From the NCBI GenBank assembly GCA_965226915.1, contig CBDDEJ010000009.1, positions 702,742 through 766,741 of the forward strand: a stretch of DNA of 64,000 nucleotides, given 5' to 3'. The stretch comes from Io17-Chloro-G2 sp965226915. Lineage in GTDB: Bacteria; Chloroflexota; Dehalococcoidia; Lucifugimonadales; UBA3495. Positions 8,754 through 17,459 of this stretch are shown here, piece by piece; the stretch's first letter is position 1; each line of letters starts with the position of its first letter. The translations under genes were made by a program, and so were the position numbers. The notes below the pieces were generated by a model, which was given only the letters and a program-made list of their open reading frames with translations, was not told the origin of the DNA and made no database searches.

Positions 8754-9086
8754 ATGAAAAAACCCCTAACCACAGGAACCGTATTCTTGATGGCTATTCT
8801 TCTTTTGACCGCATTAGCGTGTGGCCCGTCTGCTCCAGCAGAGACCCCAGTCCAAACCCCCGCCACCCAGGAGTCGGTGGCTAAGCCGGACACCCCTATC
8901 AGAATCCCGGCCACACAAGAACCAGCGGCCCAGCCGGAGACCCCTGTAAAAGACTCGGCCACCAAAAAGCCGGCGGTTCAACCCGAAATGGTTGGGAAGC
9001 CTGCGCCCATCGACGGTGTCGAACTTGTTGTTTCTGACGCCAATCCGCCCCAGTACACCCTAAAAATAAGGGACTTATATCGTTAA
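8754..9086 (+). CDS. small lipoprotein with 16-residue repeats
   Basis: A 110-residue predicted lipoprotein. The signal ends in lipobox ALAC with Cys23. After it come three imperfect 16-residue repeats (TPVQTPATQESVAKPD and variants at about residues 32-79), a flexible Pro/Thr/Gln linker. The last part, GVELVVSDANPPQYTLKI, looks like the first strand of a globular domain that then stops at once (DLYR, TAA). The protein may therefore be the truncated front of a longer lipoprotein. Ribosome site GGAGA lies 7 nt before the ATG. Function unknown. Confidence 0.65.
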   Translation: MKKPLTTGTVFLMAILLLTALACGPSAPAETPVQTPATQESVAKPDTPIRIPATQEPAAQPETPVKDSATKKPAVQPEMVGKPAPIDGVELVVSDANPPQYTLKIRDLYR

Positions 9087-9149
9087 CTTCGCAAACCTTA
9101 TCATTGTGAATAGGGCGATCCCCGATCATTTTTCATGATCTCCGGCCAG

Positions 9150-9473
9150 CTAGGCGGACATTGTCAGTGAAGGCGCCTCGGGCAGGTCTATGCCGGCGTA
9201 AGCCCAGAGGGTGAGCATTCTAGGATGGCTTGGAGGGCGGGCCACAGGCACGTTGGCGTTGCGGTGTTCGGGATCACCTTCCATGGCGACCCTGCGGATG
9301 GCGTCCGTGGGGCGAGTCTTGCGGGCCGGGGCGAACCCCCACAGGTAAGCAAGCCTCTTGTCTTTCAGCAACTCCCGCTGAATGAACGACACCTCATCGT
9401 CGGAGATCTCCCCGGCCCAACCGGGTCCCAACAACCTGTCGTCAAACATCCCCGCTCCTCCGCCTCGTCCCAC
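9150..9473 (-). CDS. small acidic hypothetical protein, paralogue of the broken gene at 23914-24152
   Basis: A 107-residue protein; the true start may be the internal Met at 9449 (MFDDRLLGPG), giving 99 residues. It has no signal peptide or known motif. Its value lies in its paralogue: the plus-strand gene at 23914 has the same order GPGW-GE---DE, DKRLAY-WGF, RRP, GDPE-R-AN and AR-P. Two diverged copies in one window, one intact and one frameshifted, show a real lineage-specific family. The conserved GDPE(H/N)R motif is a good search string. Function unknown. Confidence 0.6.
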   Translation of the reverse strand: MGRGGGAGMFDDRLLGPGWAGEISDDEVSFIQRELLKDKRLAYLWGFAPARKTRPTDAIRRVAMEGDPEHRNANVPVARPPSHPRMLTLWAYAGIDLPEAPSLTMSA

Positions 9474-9752
9474 AGGTCTGATTCCCCCATCAAACTGGTC
9501 CCTGAACAGAGCTTAAATGTTGGATAGCGAAAGGACAAGATGGCGCGTTCATTTTCAGGCGCCAAATTTCTAGGCCCAACAAACCCGGCAAAAAATCGGG
9601 GGTTGGGGAGTTTAGTCACCGCATTGTCACTGGATTTCGACCAAAGCCGTCACTGGGGTTGGTTATATTTGCTTCAAGTAAAGGTGTACCTGCATTGGGC
9701 CCCGAAGGGGTAAATTAACGGGCACGCCTAAATCGGCGAGGAGCACGATGAC

Positions 9753-9887
9753 ATGGGAATTAAATTGACACAGCGTGTCGCGCGGAAATTGCGGGAAGAG
9801 TCCGGCCGGATCGGCCTGATCGAGTCACTGGTGATTGTCGGCACCATTTTGGCCCTGACCGCCATCACAGTGCCATTCTTTACCTAA
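9753..9887 (+). CDS. pilin-like short peptide (44 aa)
   Basis: ATG at 9753 follows GGAGCACGATGAC. The peptide has a basic N-terminus (KLTQRVARKLREE) and then a hydrophobic stretch SGRIGLIESLVIVGTILALT, resembling the type IV pilin prepilin junction G-[FI]-x-L-I-E with a glutamate five residues into the helix. There is no globular domain; it ends TVPFFT. A strong hairpin follows. It could be a small single-pass membrane peptide, a minor pilin remnant or a truncated pilin. No pilus genes lie nearby. Confidence 0.5.
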   Translation: MGIKLTQRVARKLREESGRIGLIESLVIVGTILALTAITVPFFT

Positions 9888-10241
9888 GCTGATCAACCCC
9901 GGTGCAAGCCACCCATGACAATAACCCCGGCGGCTAGCATCGACTAGCCGCCGGGGTACTTCCCGTATTCAATGTGGACCTCACATCCCTGCCTGGGATT
10001 AAGTGCAAGCCAGCGGCGACTGATCCAATGACCATGCTTCGTAGACAGCATTGGCATTCCTTCTTTTTGGAATCCATCCCTCATGTACTAACCGCGAAGT
10101 TCCACTACTTTTCTTTCAGGTCGCTCTGTGCAAAAGAGCTGCCTGGTGAGCCGCTTCGCGCTCACGAACGTCTCGCGGTCTCCGCTGGATTAGAATGACC
10201 CTGCTCTTGTCTCGTGAAGCGAAATGGCCGGGGTGTAACCG
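9888..10241. other. intergenic region with one hairpin, no supported gene
   Basis: Holds the hairpin at 9924-9957 and otherwise nothing I can support. A 74-codon open frame (9974-10198) has no recognisable features. Confidence 0.6.
9924..9957 (+). terminator. terminator after pilin-like peptide
   Basis: Perfect 14-bp inverted repeat ACCCCGGCGGCTAG / CTAGCCGCCGGGGT with a 6-nt loop, 36 bp after the stop codon. Confidence 0.7.
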
Positions 10242-10592
10242 ATGAATTTGTTTGTCGATGTTGACGATACGTTGGTTTTATATGAAACGCCGGGGCCGAA
10301 TCCCTACGGGGTTTTCCGCGGTGTGCCATGGACGCCGAACACTCGGCTGATCGAAGGGATCAAACAATTTAGCCATGCCAATCCCACCGCCCAGATCGTC
10401 GTGTGGTCTGGCGGCGGACAGGAATACGCCGTTGAATGGGCCAACAGGCTTGGGCTGGGCGGCATTGCCACCGGCCATTTGAAGGACGAGTCTACATTTC
10501 CGCTGATTCAAGACGGTGACATTGTCATCGACGACATGGATTTGGGCGGCCGGCGCACGCATAGGCCCGACGAGTGGCCGGAGCCTCCTTAG
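10242..10592 (+). CDS. HAD-like phosphatase, short form
   Basis: A 116-residue protein beginning MNLFVDVDDTLVLYE, in which DVDDT is HAD motif I with the nucleophilic first aspartate and the second as acid/base. Motif II is seen as IVVWSGGG (the usual hhhhS/T). The late IVIDDMDLGG gives the two acidic residues of motif IV. No cap domain is present, so it is a minimal C0-type HAD acting on a macromolecular or bulky substrate, possibly a nucleic-acid phosphate end. It is probably a cytoplasmic enzyme transcribed alone. Confidence 0.75.
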   Translation: MNLFVDVDDTLVLYETPGPNPYGVFRGVPWTPNTRLIEGIKQFSHANPTAQIVVWSGGGQEYAVEWANRLGLGGIATGHLKDESTFPLIQDGDIVIDDMDLGGRRTHRPDEWPEPP

Positions 10593-10706
10593 GACCGGCC
10601 TTATGACTTCCGGGATAGCGGTAATTCCGCGATTACGAGTTCAACCTTGAGTTCCTTACGACAGCTGGCTAAGCGATGGCTTGGGACGGAAATCAACGCA
10701 ACCCCA

Positions 10707-12976
10707 TCACCCGTCCCGCCCCCAAAAGTCGGTGTGGGGGAAGAAGTCGTACCAGGCCCAATCGAAGGAGCTCATGTAGGGAGCCTTTTGGAGGACCTGT
10801 CCTGTTAACGGGCCGTCCGTTGCCATTCCGCGTATCGGATCCCAGGTGCTGCCCGTTTGCCGGTCGGTCAAGATTTCCTCTTCAAATATAAACTCCAGGT
10901 CCTGGCCTTCCACGGTGCGGATGTAGGCGTTCACCGCTTTGGTCTTGATGTTGGCCAGCACCAGGATAGGGAATGATCCCAGCGTCTCATTGATAGCGCC
11001 GGCCCGGCTGGCCAGTGGGAATGGGTAGCCGCGGGCGTGGTCGCCAATGCTGATTCCGATGACATAGTTGTCGTTGGATTCCTCGCGCAACCGAAAGCGG
11101 CCCCGGCCCGACTCGTCCAGCAGCAGCGTTTCGGGGTGGTCTTCAATCCAGGCGCCCCAGGGGATGATCGAAGCCGGGATCATCTCTAACCGAGTCCCTT
11201 CAAGAGGCCCCTCTATGGCCGCTCCCCACGGCTGAGACCAGACGCTTTCGGTCTCGTGGTCCCACCAGGTCATGGCCCGCATGAAAAGCGCCCCTTGATT
11301 CCCAAATGTGTGTGCTTTGCCGTCGATCCGCCGGTCATGAACCAGACCGGTGTAGCAGATGGGTCACCAGGTCACCAGAATCGGAACACCTCCCACCACG
11401 TCGTTGACCATTTCCCGGAAGTTCAGCGGCCCCACCGGGTAAGCCCGGCTCTCACCATTGATTTTGACCCCGATCACCAACTCTTCCCAAGCCAGGTCTG
11501 CTCCCTGACCGGGAACAAATTTGGGTTCGTATATGGGGCGAATGGCGTCCTGGGGCAACAACTGGCGGTACTCTTTAAAGTTTGCCGCCACCGGGTGGCT
11601 GCTTTGAGGGAGGGGATCGAAGGTTTGTATGGATGAACCGGCGGTTGTTGGCTGGTCCAACGATTTGGGTTTTTGCCCCGTCGACGCCGATGGGTCGATC
11701 GCGCCTTTGGCGTACCTGACCGTGCCGGTGACCCCCGGGCTTCCCTTGCTTTTCACATCGGCGAATACCAGATGAAGCACTTTCTGGCCGTCTACCGCCA
11801 GGGAAACCTGCTGGCCCAGAGGTAGCTCGCCGGCGGTGATGACGGTCTCCACGACCCACTGGCGCCCGTCCCATTGGGCCAGCTTGACGGCGGCTTCGTC
11901 GGAATAAGCCACGATGGGATTGCCATCAGGGTCCAGGGCCAAAGAGCTGGTTTTGCGAGCGCCAAAGAAGTCGATGAATGTATCGTTTAGCTCATCGATT
12001 CGCTGGGTGTCCCAACTAGTTCCGTCCCAACGAGCAAGTTTGATGAATCCGGCGGAATTGCCGGTCCTCTCAAAGTAGCTGATGGAAGGTAGATCACCGC
12101 CGTCGATGGCCAGCGACGGAAAGCGCCCCACGTCGCCATCGGAATCTACCGTCGATATCGTCCAAGACCCATCGGTTCTGACAGCGTACTTCAGGTCTTT
12201 GCTTGAGTCGTCGAACCAGACCAACAGTGGGGCTTGTCTTGGGAATCCATGGCGATGTCCGTGCCGAATTCGTAAGGGACGGCGCCGCTGCCCACCTCCT
12301 CCACCCGCCAAGCGCCGCCGGACAGCGTGGCATATTCAACCCCCGAGTCGCTGCCGAACTGGCTGGGGTCGATGGAAACCGTGTGGGGCGTTCCAGTGGA
12401 GTCCACCGCTATATTGTTGTCCCAACCGTCGTGGCCCGGATGTGCAACGTCGCTGATCTGCCATTCGCCGTCCTTCAAAACGGCGTAACCTTCGTTTTCA
12501 GTGTCATGGTTGTGCCAGGAGATGTGGGGCTTGCCATCATCATCCATCGCCAGGTCCAGTGGGCCGTAGAAGTAGCCGGTGGCCACGGTGGAAACCGTCC
12601 AACCGCCGTCCGCCAGAACCGCGTGTTTCAAGAAACCCGGCTCGGCCTCCAAAATAAATGCCACGTGGGGTGTGCCGCCTGGCGCGATGGCCACAGACGG
12701 TTTGGCGCCCTGGGTGTCCACCGTTGATATCTCCCAAACGCGGCCGGATGCGGAGACCTCGGTTGCCGGGTTCGTCGGTTGCGGGGCCGTGGTGTCTTTG
12801 GCAGGCGGCACGGTGGCATCGGTGGCATCGGTGGCGATGGGGGTGGCCGATTGGGTTGGGGTGCTGAGCGGCGTCGTTGTAGGGGCCACGGTGGCGGCTT
12901 CTCCAACACAGGCGGCGGCGAAAATAACGGCCGCCGCTGCAACAAGTGTGATTGTCCATGGTCCCTTGATCCTCAT
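10707..12976 (-). CDS. selenoprotein lipoprotein: propeller-like repeats plus DUF3179 (in-frame TGA = Sec; one frameshift)
   Basis: Assembled from three segments. The start at 12976 gives a lipoprotein signal (lipobox AAAC, Cys23), then a Thr/Pro linker and BNR-like repeats such as GAWRVEEVG and WTISTVDSDGDVG. A one-base loss near 12235 shifts the frame: DSQDKPH in one frame continues as LLVWFDDSSKDLKYA in the next. Then follows DUF3179 with REMVNDVVGGVPILVTW, an in-frame TGA at 11366-11364, and PICYTGLVHDRRIDGKAHTF. The family normally has CPxC at this spot, so the TGA takes the first cysteine. With one base restored the length is a whole number of codons (756 residues, Sec about 538). A SECIS-like hairpin follows the TGA. 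The envelope location suggests redox or metal chemistry. The frameshift could be a sequencing error. Confidence 0.82.
11331..11363 (-). promoter_or_regulatory. bacterial SECIS-like element of the DUF3179 gene
   Basis: On the minus-strand mRNA, perfect 6-bp stem CCGGTC (11350-11345) / GACCGG (11336-11331) with apical loop TGGTTCAT (11344-11337). The loop starts 20 nt after the TGA, the same distance as in the glutaredoxin-DinB gene, and has G at its second position and a GU step, as bSECIS models ask. Confidence 0.75.
12235..12235 (-). other. frameshift site within DUF3179 lipoprotein
   Basis: Homology-like continuity moves from one minus frame (ending DIAMDSQDKPHC) to the next (beginning LLVWFDDSS) at about 12228-12240, beside a CCCC run. 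Loss of one base explains it. Natural mutation or assembly error cannot be told apart. Confidence 0.7.
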
Positions 12977-13218
12977 CAGGCAAGCTCCTTGTTTGCCGCT
13001 TGGGGTTCGCGGAGCGGTTGCCCGGCGAGTTTTTGTATCGACGGGCATCTCACGTCCCCATACGAACAAAAGACACAACAGTCTCCGGACTGCGGCTTCA
13101 ACATCGTTCCGCATCCGGCGCACTGGTGGAAGAACTGGCAGGCATCCGATGGCATCTCCAGATCTTCCTCGAAGCCGCAGTGTGGGCAGGTAAGCCTGGA
13201 CAGGGTCATGAGCACCAT
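12976..13218 (-). CDS. zinc-ribbon protein with GDCCVFCSYG motif, coupled to DUF3179 selenoprotein
   Basis: About 80 residues from the ATG at 13218, which has GGAG six bases ahead (a longer start at 13281 is open but lacks a site). Two CxxC pairs form a ribbon (CPHCGFEED and CAGCGTML), followed by GDCCVFCSYGDVRCPSIQ, a cysteine-dense signature known from small proteins often found near metal or mercury genes. Its TGA stop overlaps the ATG of the next gene by one base (TGATG), so translation of the DUF3179 selenoprotein is probably coupled to it. It may be a metal or redox partner of that protein; this is inference. Confidence 0.7.
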   Translation of the reverse strand: MVLMTLSRLTCPHCGFEEDLEMPSDACQFFHQCAGCGTMLKPQSGDCCVFCSYGDVRCPSIQKLAGQPLREPQAANKELA

Positions 13219-13470
13219 GTTTGTCTCCATTCTAGGAATATCAATTACGATGCGCCCGGAGGCTTCAAGATTTACCGGCATGGGCAGTTATCAGTTACTG
13301 GATTCAAGCAGCCGAGCGCCGGGTGTCGAAGCCCGGTTGGTACTAGATATTGCGATCTGGGCATCCTTTCTGGAGGTTGGAACGCCAAAAGAGAAAGAAC
13401 TCGGGGAAATGGCTGCTATCATTTCGGGCTTGGCCGTTGTTATATTAATTGTCACGGCTAACGGTAAAGG

Positions 13471-14079
13471 ATGAATCAACGGCCATTGGGTATGGATCAG
13501 CATGCGCAGCAGGAGCAATTCCCGGAGCAATTCAATGAGGAAGAGCTTGTCCGCGCCGCTCAACGAGGTCAGCAAGAAGCCTTTGGCTTCCTCTATGAAA
13601 CCCATGTGGAGCGCGTTTACCGTTACCTGGTGGTGCGGTTGGGTCAGCCTGCCGATGCCGAAGACGTAACCGCGGAGGTGTTTATCCGGGCCATGAAGGG
13701 ATTGCCCTCTTATAAGTCCAAGGGACCGCCTTTCATAGCATGGCTTTACCGAATCGCCCATAACCAAGCAGTCAATCATTTAAAGAAACGGTCGCGGCGG
13801 CCTGAAACACCCTTGGAAGATATCGTGGCCGCATCGGATGACCCAGCGGAAGAGGCCCTGCAAAAAGGAAGCTTCAGCGAAGCTATCCGAGCGGGGGAAG
13901 GTCTCACCGACTTGCAGCGCCAAGTCTTGAGCCTGCGGTTCGCGGGAGAGCTATCCATCTCCGAAACAGCGAAGGTGATGAAGCGGACCGACGGGGCGGT
14001 GAAATTTTTGCAGCACAGCGCTTTAAGGGCGCTGAGGCGGATATTGGAACAGCAGGGGGCTGTCAGTCATGGAAGCTAA
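13471..14079 (+). CDS. ECF-type RNA polymerase sigma factor
   Basis: A 202-residue sigma-70 family protein of ECF size. Region 2 spans about residues 25-95 (FGFLYETHVERVYRYLVVRL, DAEDVTAEVFIRAM) and region 4 about 140-195 (LTDLQRQVLSLRFAGELS then the helix-turn-helix ETAKVMKRTDGAVKFLQHSA). The start could be either Met1 or Met8. Its end overlaps the next gene by 11 bp, so the two are translationally coupled and the partner is likely its anti-sigma factor. The downstream lipoprotein and secreted protein may be part of its regulon. Confidence 0.9.
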   Translation: MNQRPLGMDQHAQQEQFPEQFNEEELVRAAQRGQQEAFGFLYETHVERVYRYLVVRLGQPADAEDVTAEVFIRAMKGLPSYKSKGPPFIAWLYRIAHNQAVNHLKKRSRRPETPLEDIVAASDDPAEEALQKGSFSEAIRAGEGLTDLQRQVLSLRFAGELSISETAKVMKRTDGAVKFLQHSALRALRRILEQQGAVSHGS

Positions 14080-14890
14080 AATTGATGAAGTCATTCAAGA
14101 ATGTTTGGAGCTTTTGGAGAAAGGCGGTTCCTTAGACGACTGCCTCGCCCAATATCCAGACGAGGCCGATGAACTAGCGCCCCTGCTGCAAACCGCAGTG
14201 GAGTCCCGCCGCCACTTCGCCATTGAGATGGACGATGCGACCCGAGCACGGCTTCGAGGCCGCGTGAAGGGCGAATGGGAACGGAAGCAAGCCAAGCAAG
14301 GGAATATCGCAGGTATTTTCTCCCTATTCCCGCGAATGGCCTCGGTGGCTGCTGCACTGGTCGTGCTGGTTGCAGTCGTGGCCCTTGGCGGCGCCGGAAC
14401 CGTGGCAGCCTCGAGTGGATCGGTCCCCGGCGAAGCTCTATATCCCGTTAAGGAACTTCGTGAGACGGCGGGACTTTGGTTTGCCCGGTCTCCTGAAGCC
14501 AAGGTGGAAATGTACACACGGTTGGTCAAGGAACGGGCGGAAGAGGTTCAGGAGCTTGTGGCCAAAGAACAAGCCTCCTCCAGCGCCATCTCCCAAGCCC
14601 TGGAAAGACTGGATGAAAATCTGGCGGGCCTAAATGCGGTAATGGACTTTGAGGCCCAGCGTCAGCGGACTGAGGCCACCGGACCCAACCCCAAATTCCT
14701 GGAGGCCCTTCAAGAGGCGGCCGATGGTCAACAATCTGTCCAGGCTATCTTGAACGAAACACTACCCAAGGCGCCAAACCAGGCTCAGCCCGGGGTGGGC
14801 GAGGCCCTGGAGGCAATCAAGCAGGCTCAAGAAAGTGTTCGCGCCGCCGTAAAAGCCGCGAATACGGCAGATCCAGGCGACAGCCGATAG
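14069..14890 (+). CDS. anti-sigma-like membrane protein with DUF5667 domain
   Basis: A 273-residue protein. The N-terminal 85 residues are helical and acidic (ECLELLEKGGSLDDCLAQYP, a pattern seen in Chloroflexota and Actinobacteria anti-sigma domains), one transmembrane helix lies at about 90-117 (MASVAAALVVLVAVVALGGA), and the outside part starts SSGSVPGEALYPVKELRETA, the DUF5667 signature, with long helices to the end. It overlaps the ECF gene by 11 bp and most likely holds the sigma factor at the membrane until an envelope signal arrives. Confidence 0.82.
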   Translation: MEAKIDEVIQECLELLEKGGSLDDCLAQYPDEADELAPLLQTAVESRRHFAIEMDDATRARLRGRVKGEWERKQAKQGNIAGIFSLFPRMASVAAALVVLVAVVALGGAGTVAASSGSVPGEALYPVKELRETAGLWFARSPEAKVEMYTRLVKERAEEVQELVAKEQASSSAISQALERLDENLAGLNAVMDFEAQRQRTEATGPNPKFLEALQEAADGQQSVQAILNETLPKAPNQAQPGVGEALEAIKQAQESVRAAVKAANTADPGDSR

Positions 14891-14940
14891 TCCGCCAGAT
14901 TACAGAGCGGCGTCAATTCCAAGATTAGGAGATCTTACCG

Positions 14941-15907
14941 GTGAGATTAGCATCAGCCATGAAATTTAGCGTGGGCCGTTGGGGTCTGCTTTTTGCCGCC
15001 ATAATCATATTGTCGCTGGCCGCCTGTGGTGGAGACCCCACCGAACAGCCGATTTCCACCGCCGAAGCGGGAACCCCGGCCGCCACACCTTCACCGACCA
15101 TAGACACCGCAACAGAGACCGCAACTGTTACAGCCACGCCTGTTTCCACTTCCACTCCCGGCCCAACGAGTGAAGGCGCCACACCACCACCCACCACGTT
15201 GGCCACTTTGCCGGCTACTCCCACTTCAAGCCTGGTGTTCGAGCTTCTGGCGCGTCAAGATGGGGCCGGCGTGGAGACCGATGCCGTGAGAGTGATGGGC
15301 ATCACCGGTGTGGATGCCGTGGTTGGCGTGAACGGGATTCCGGTTGATGTCTCTTCCGATGGGAGATTTTCATACGACCTTCAATTAGACGAAGGGATCA
15401 ACCTGATCGAGGTGGAAGCCGCCGATCTGTCTGGTGAGACGGCGGGCGAGCAGGTAGCGGTCTTTTTCATTTCACCCACGGCAGGCCTGCCCTTTGCCCT
15501 GTATTATCCTCCCGACGGTCTAGAAACTCGGACGGAAACCCCGATTCTCTCCAAGCTGCCGTTTTCTTAGCGACGATTGTCCATGTAACAGTGGGTTCTT
15601 GAACCGTATTACAGACACTATCATGCCACATAAGACTATAATACGTCTGTCTGGCGTAGCGCGAAACCCGGCCAATGGCTTTCCGGCCAGACCTCTAGAG
15701 GTCTCTACCGAGACGATTCTCGTAGCCGGTGGAACCCGGCCGGATGCTATCGTCGGGGTGAACGGCGACCCGGTGGAGATAAATGCTCTGGGTATATTCT
15801 CCACCACCGTGACTTTGGAAGAAGGGCCAAACTTCATCGAAGTTGTCGCGACTGATATCCAAGGGAACGTCCGGTTCCAGACTGTGGCTGCCTTCTATTT
15901 GCCCTGA
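14941..15907 (+). pseudogene. Ig-like repeat lipoprotein interrupted by MITE copy 1
   Basis: A GTG start at 14941 (AGGAG upstream) gives a lipoprotein signal with lipobox LAAC, a Thr/Pro linker and one Ig-like/glucodextranase-B-like repeat (VVGVNGIPVDVSSDGRFSYD). The frame runs into the MITE at 15520 and stops at 15570. After the MITE the second repeat continues (AIVGVNGDPVEINALGIFST) to TGA 15907. Removing 15524-15698 (element plus one CTAG) joins PPDGL to EVSTETILVAGG in frame and yields an intact 263-residue protein with two repeats. So the gene was whole until the insertion. Probably an envelope adhesion or carbohydrate-contact protein. Confidence 0.85.
15524..15694 (+). mobile_element. 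MITE copy 1 (171 bp, CTAG target duplication)
   Basis: One of five 171-bp copies in this window. Flanked by CTAG at 15520-15523 and 15695-15698. Ends are imperfect inverted repeats (AAACTCGGACGGAAAC outward left; AGGTCTGGCCGGAAAG at the other end). No transposase coding capacity. It splits a lipoprotein gene; frame restoration on removal proves insertion and a 4-bp duplication. Confidence 0.9.
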
Positions 15908-16217
15908 TCCAGGCCCCGTTCCCGATCCTTCGATGCCCGCAATCCCATAAAGGGGTCCATGTTGGGCATCAGTGACCATTTCAACACGTTCTGTCCTTCA
16001 AGCCCCGCCTTCTAGAGACTCTGGTTGAACCGGAGCATTGCCTAACACCCGGCTCAATGGCTCATCGCACGCCCTTCCGCTCCGCTCTGACCACTTCGGC
16101 GAACAACTCCGAGAACCACTCCGATAGTTGCTTCAAGTTTTGTCTAAAACCCGCTGCTAACCTTTTCCTTGCTGGGGTTGTTATACATATTGAAACCAAT
16201 TCTCAGGAGGCTGCGAA
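15908..16217. other. intergenic region, no supported gene
   Basis: I see no gene or strong hairpin. The ribosome site CAGGAGG of the next gene lies at its end (16204-16210). Confidence 0.6.
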
Positions 16218-17354
16218 ATGCGTCGACTCAAGTGGATGATCCCACTCCTAGCTATCACGATATTCCTTTTCAGCGTTGGGCTGGCATCGGCCAATATGAC
16301 CAGCGCCGTGTTAAACCCATCAACCGGCGCCGCCAGCGGCGACGCAATGCAGTTGGCCCAAAGCGAGAAAGAGGTTGGCATACGGAAGGGCTACCGTGGA
16401 ACGTTCTCCACCGGCGTCACTGGCGCCGGAAGCGGTGACCCATTTCCCCAAGATGTGGTCGAAGTAGAGAAAAAGGCGGGCACACGTAAAGGTTACGTTG
16501 GAACTTACTTCCAAGTTGAGAACCCAGACTTTTTCTCCGTCTCCACAAGGCAGGGAATTGTGATGATACAAAAACCCACCGGTGGCGATTTGGAACCGAT
16601 AACCAAGCTGCCAGGAGGCCCCTGGGCGGGGGAACTGGTTAACGATGCGAGGGTAGCGGTTCTGGTGGATTTCGTCTCGGATGGGGGAGATGGAGTCGTC
16701 CGGGAAGCCCGTAAGATTGTGCTCAAACCCACCCCGGCGAAGCCCGTAAACGGCGCCGTCGAAAGCGTGGACACCAACGATGAAGGCGTTAGCACCGTTA
16801 CCATAGTGAGCGCCGACGGGACCACCGAAGAAGTTGAACTGGATCCCGAAGCTGGCGTACCCGAGGTCGGCGAAGTCGTGGTGGGGTTCCGAGGCCGAGG
16901 CCATGGAGCCCGCGCCCGCAGATCCGGAGAAGTCGATGACGACGGTCATCCAAGAGTGAGAGGTCTAGTCCGTGCCCAGCAAGTACATGAACGCCTACGG
17001 GCTTTCCTGGAGAACTTGGGGTCGAACGGACAGGAACTGTCCGACGAACAAGCGGAGCAGCGCGACCGTCGAATCGAGAAATTAGGCGAGATACTGGAAA
17101 AGCACGCCGCCCGCAACGTGGTGATCATCGAAAGACTAAGCAACAGGGAAAACCTGCCGCCTCAGGCTGCGGAAGCCGTGGCCAAAGGTCTGGATAAAGC
17201 AAAGGATAATCGAGAACGTGCGAGGGCTAATCGGGAACGCGCCAGGGCCAAATGGGAACAAGCCAAGGCCGCCCGGGAAGAAGCCAGATCCGCTAGGGAA
17301 GATTTTGCGCCAGGCAACCAAAACCAAAATCGTGGCGGCAGAAACCCGAGATAA
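16218..17354 (+). CDS. secreted DUF5667-like protein with charged coiled-coil tail
   Basis: A 378-residue protein with an N-terminal signal peptide (MRRLKWMIPLLAITIFLFSV, cleavage near LASA-N). Two short repeats KEVGIRKGYRGTF and KKAGTRKGYVGTYFQ occur at about residues 51 and 86, followed by a beta-rich domain (VNGAVESVDTNDEGVSTVTI, a DUF5666-like strand set). The last 130 residues are a long, highly charged helix with RERARANRERARAKWEQAK repeats. Chloroflexota ECF loci often carry such proteins. The role is probably in the envelope and function is unknown. Ends 8 bp before a strong terminator. Confidence 0.75.
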   Translation: MRRLKWMIPLLAITIFLFSVGLASANMTSAVLNPSTGAASGDAMQLAQSEKEVGIRKGYRGTFSTGVTGAGSGDPFPQDVVEVEKKAGTRKGYVGTYFQVENPDFFSVSTRQGIVMIQKPTGGDLEPITKLPGGPWAGELVNDARVAVLVDFVSDGGDGVVREARKIVLKPTPAKPVNGAVESVDTNDEGVSTVTIVSADGTTEEVELDPEAGVPEVGEVVVGFRGRGHGARARRSGEVDDDGHPRVRGLVRAQQVHERLRAFLENLGSNGQELSDEQAEQRDRRIEKLGEILEKHAARNVVIIERLSNRENLPPQAAEAVAKGLDKAKDNRERARANRERARAKWEQAKAAREEARSAREDFAPGNQNQNRGGRNPR

Positions 17355-17361
17355 ATTGTAA

Positions 17362-17389
17362 GCTGCAGGCGCGATCTCGCGCCTGCAGC
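17362..17389 (+). terminator. terminator after secreted DUF5667-like protein
   Basis: Perfect 13-bp stem GCTGCAGGCGCGA / TCGCGCCTGCAGC with a 2-nt loop. Confidence 0.7.
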
Positions 17390-17459
17390 CTCCAACGGGC
17401 GTAGTGTAGGCGAGACTGCACTCCGATTCGTCAACAATAGCGCAACAGGATGGTTCAAC

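Noticed and set aside
15599..15907. Open frame starting within MITE copy 1 as a real gene
   Set aside because: The first part is element sequence; the second is the severed C-terminal repeat of the lipoprotein. The same chimeric start recurs beside other MITE copies (for example 41259 on the minus strand).
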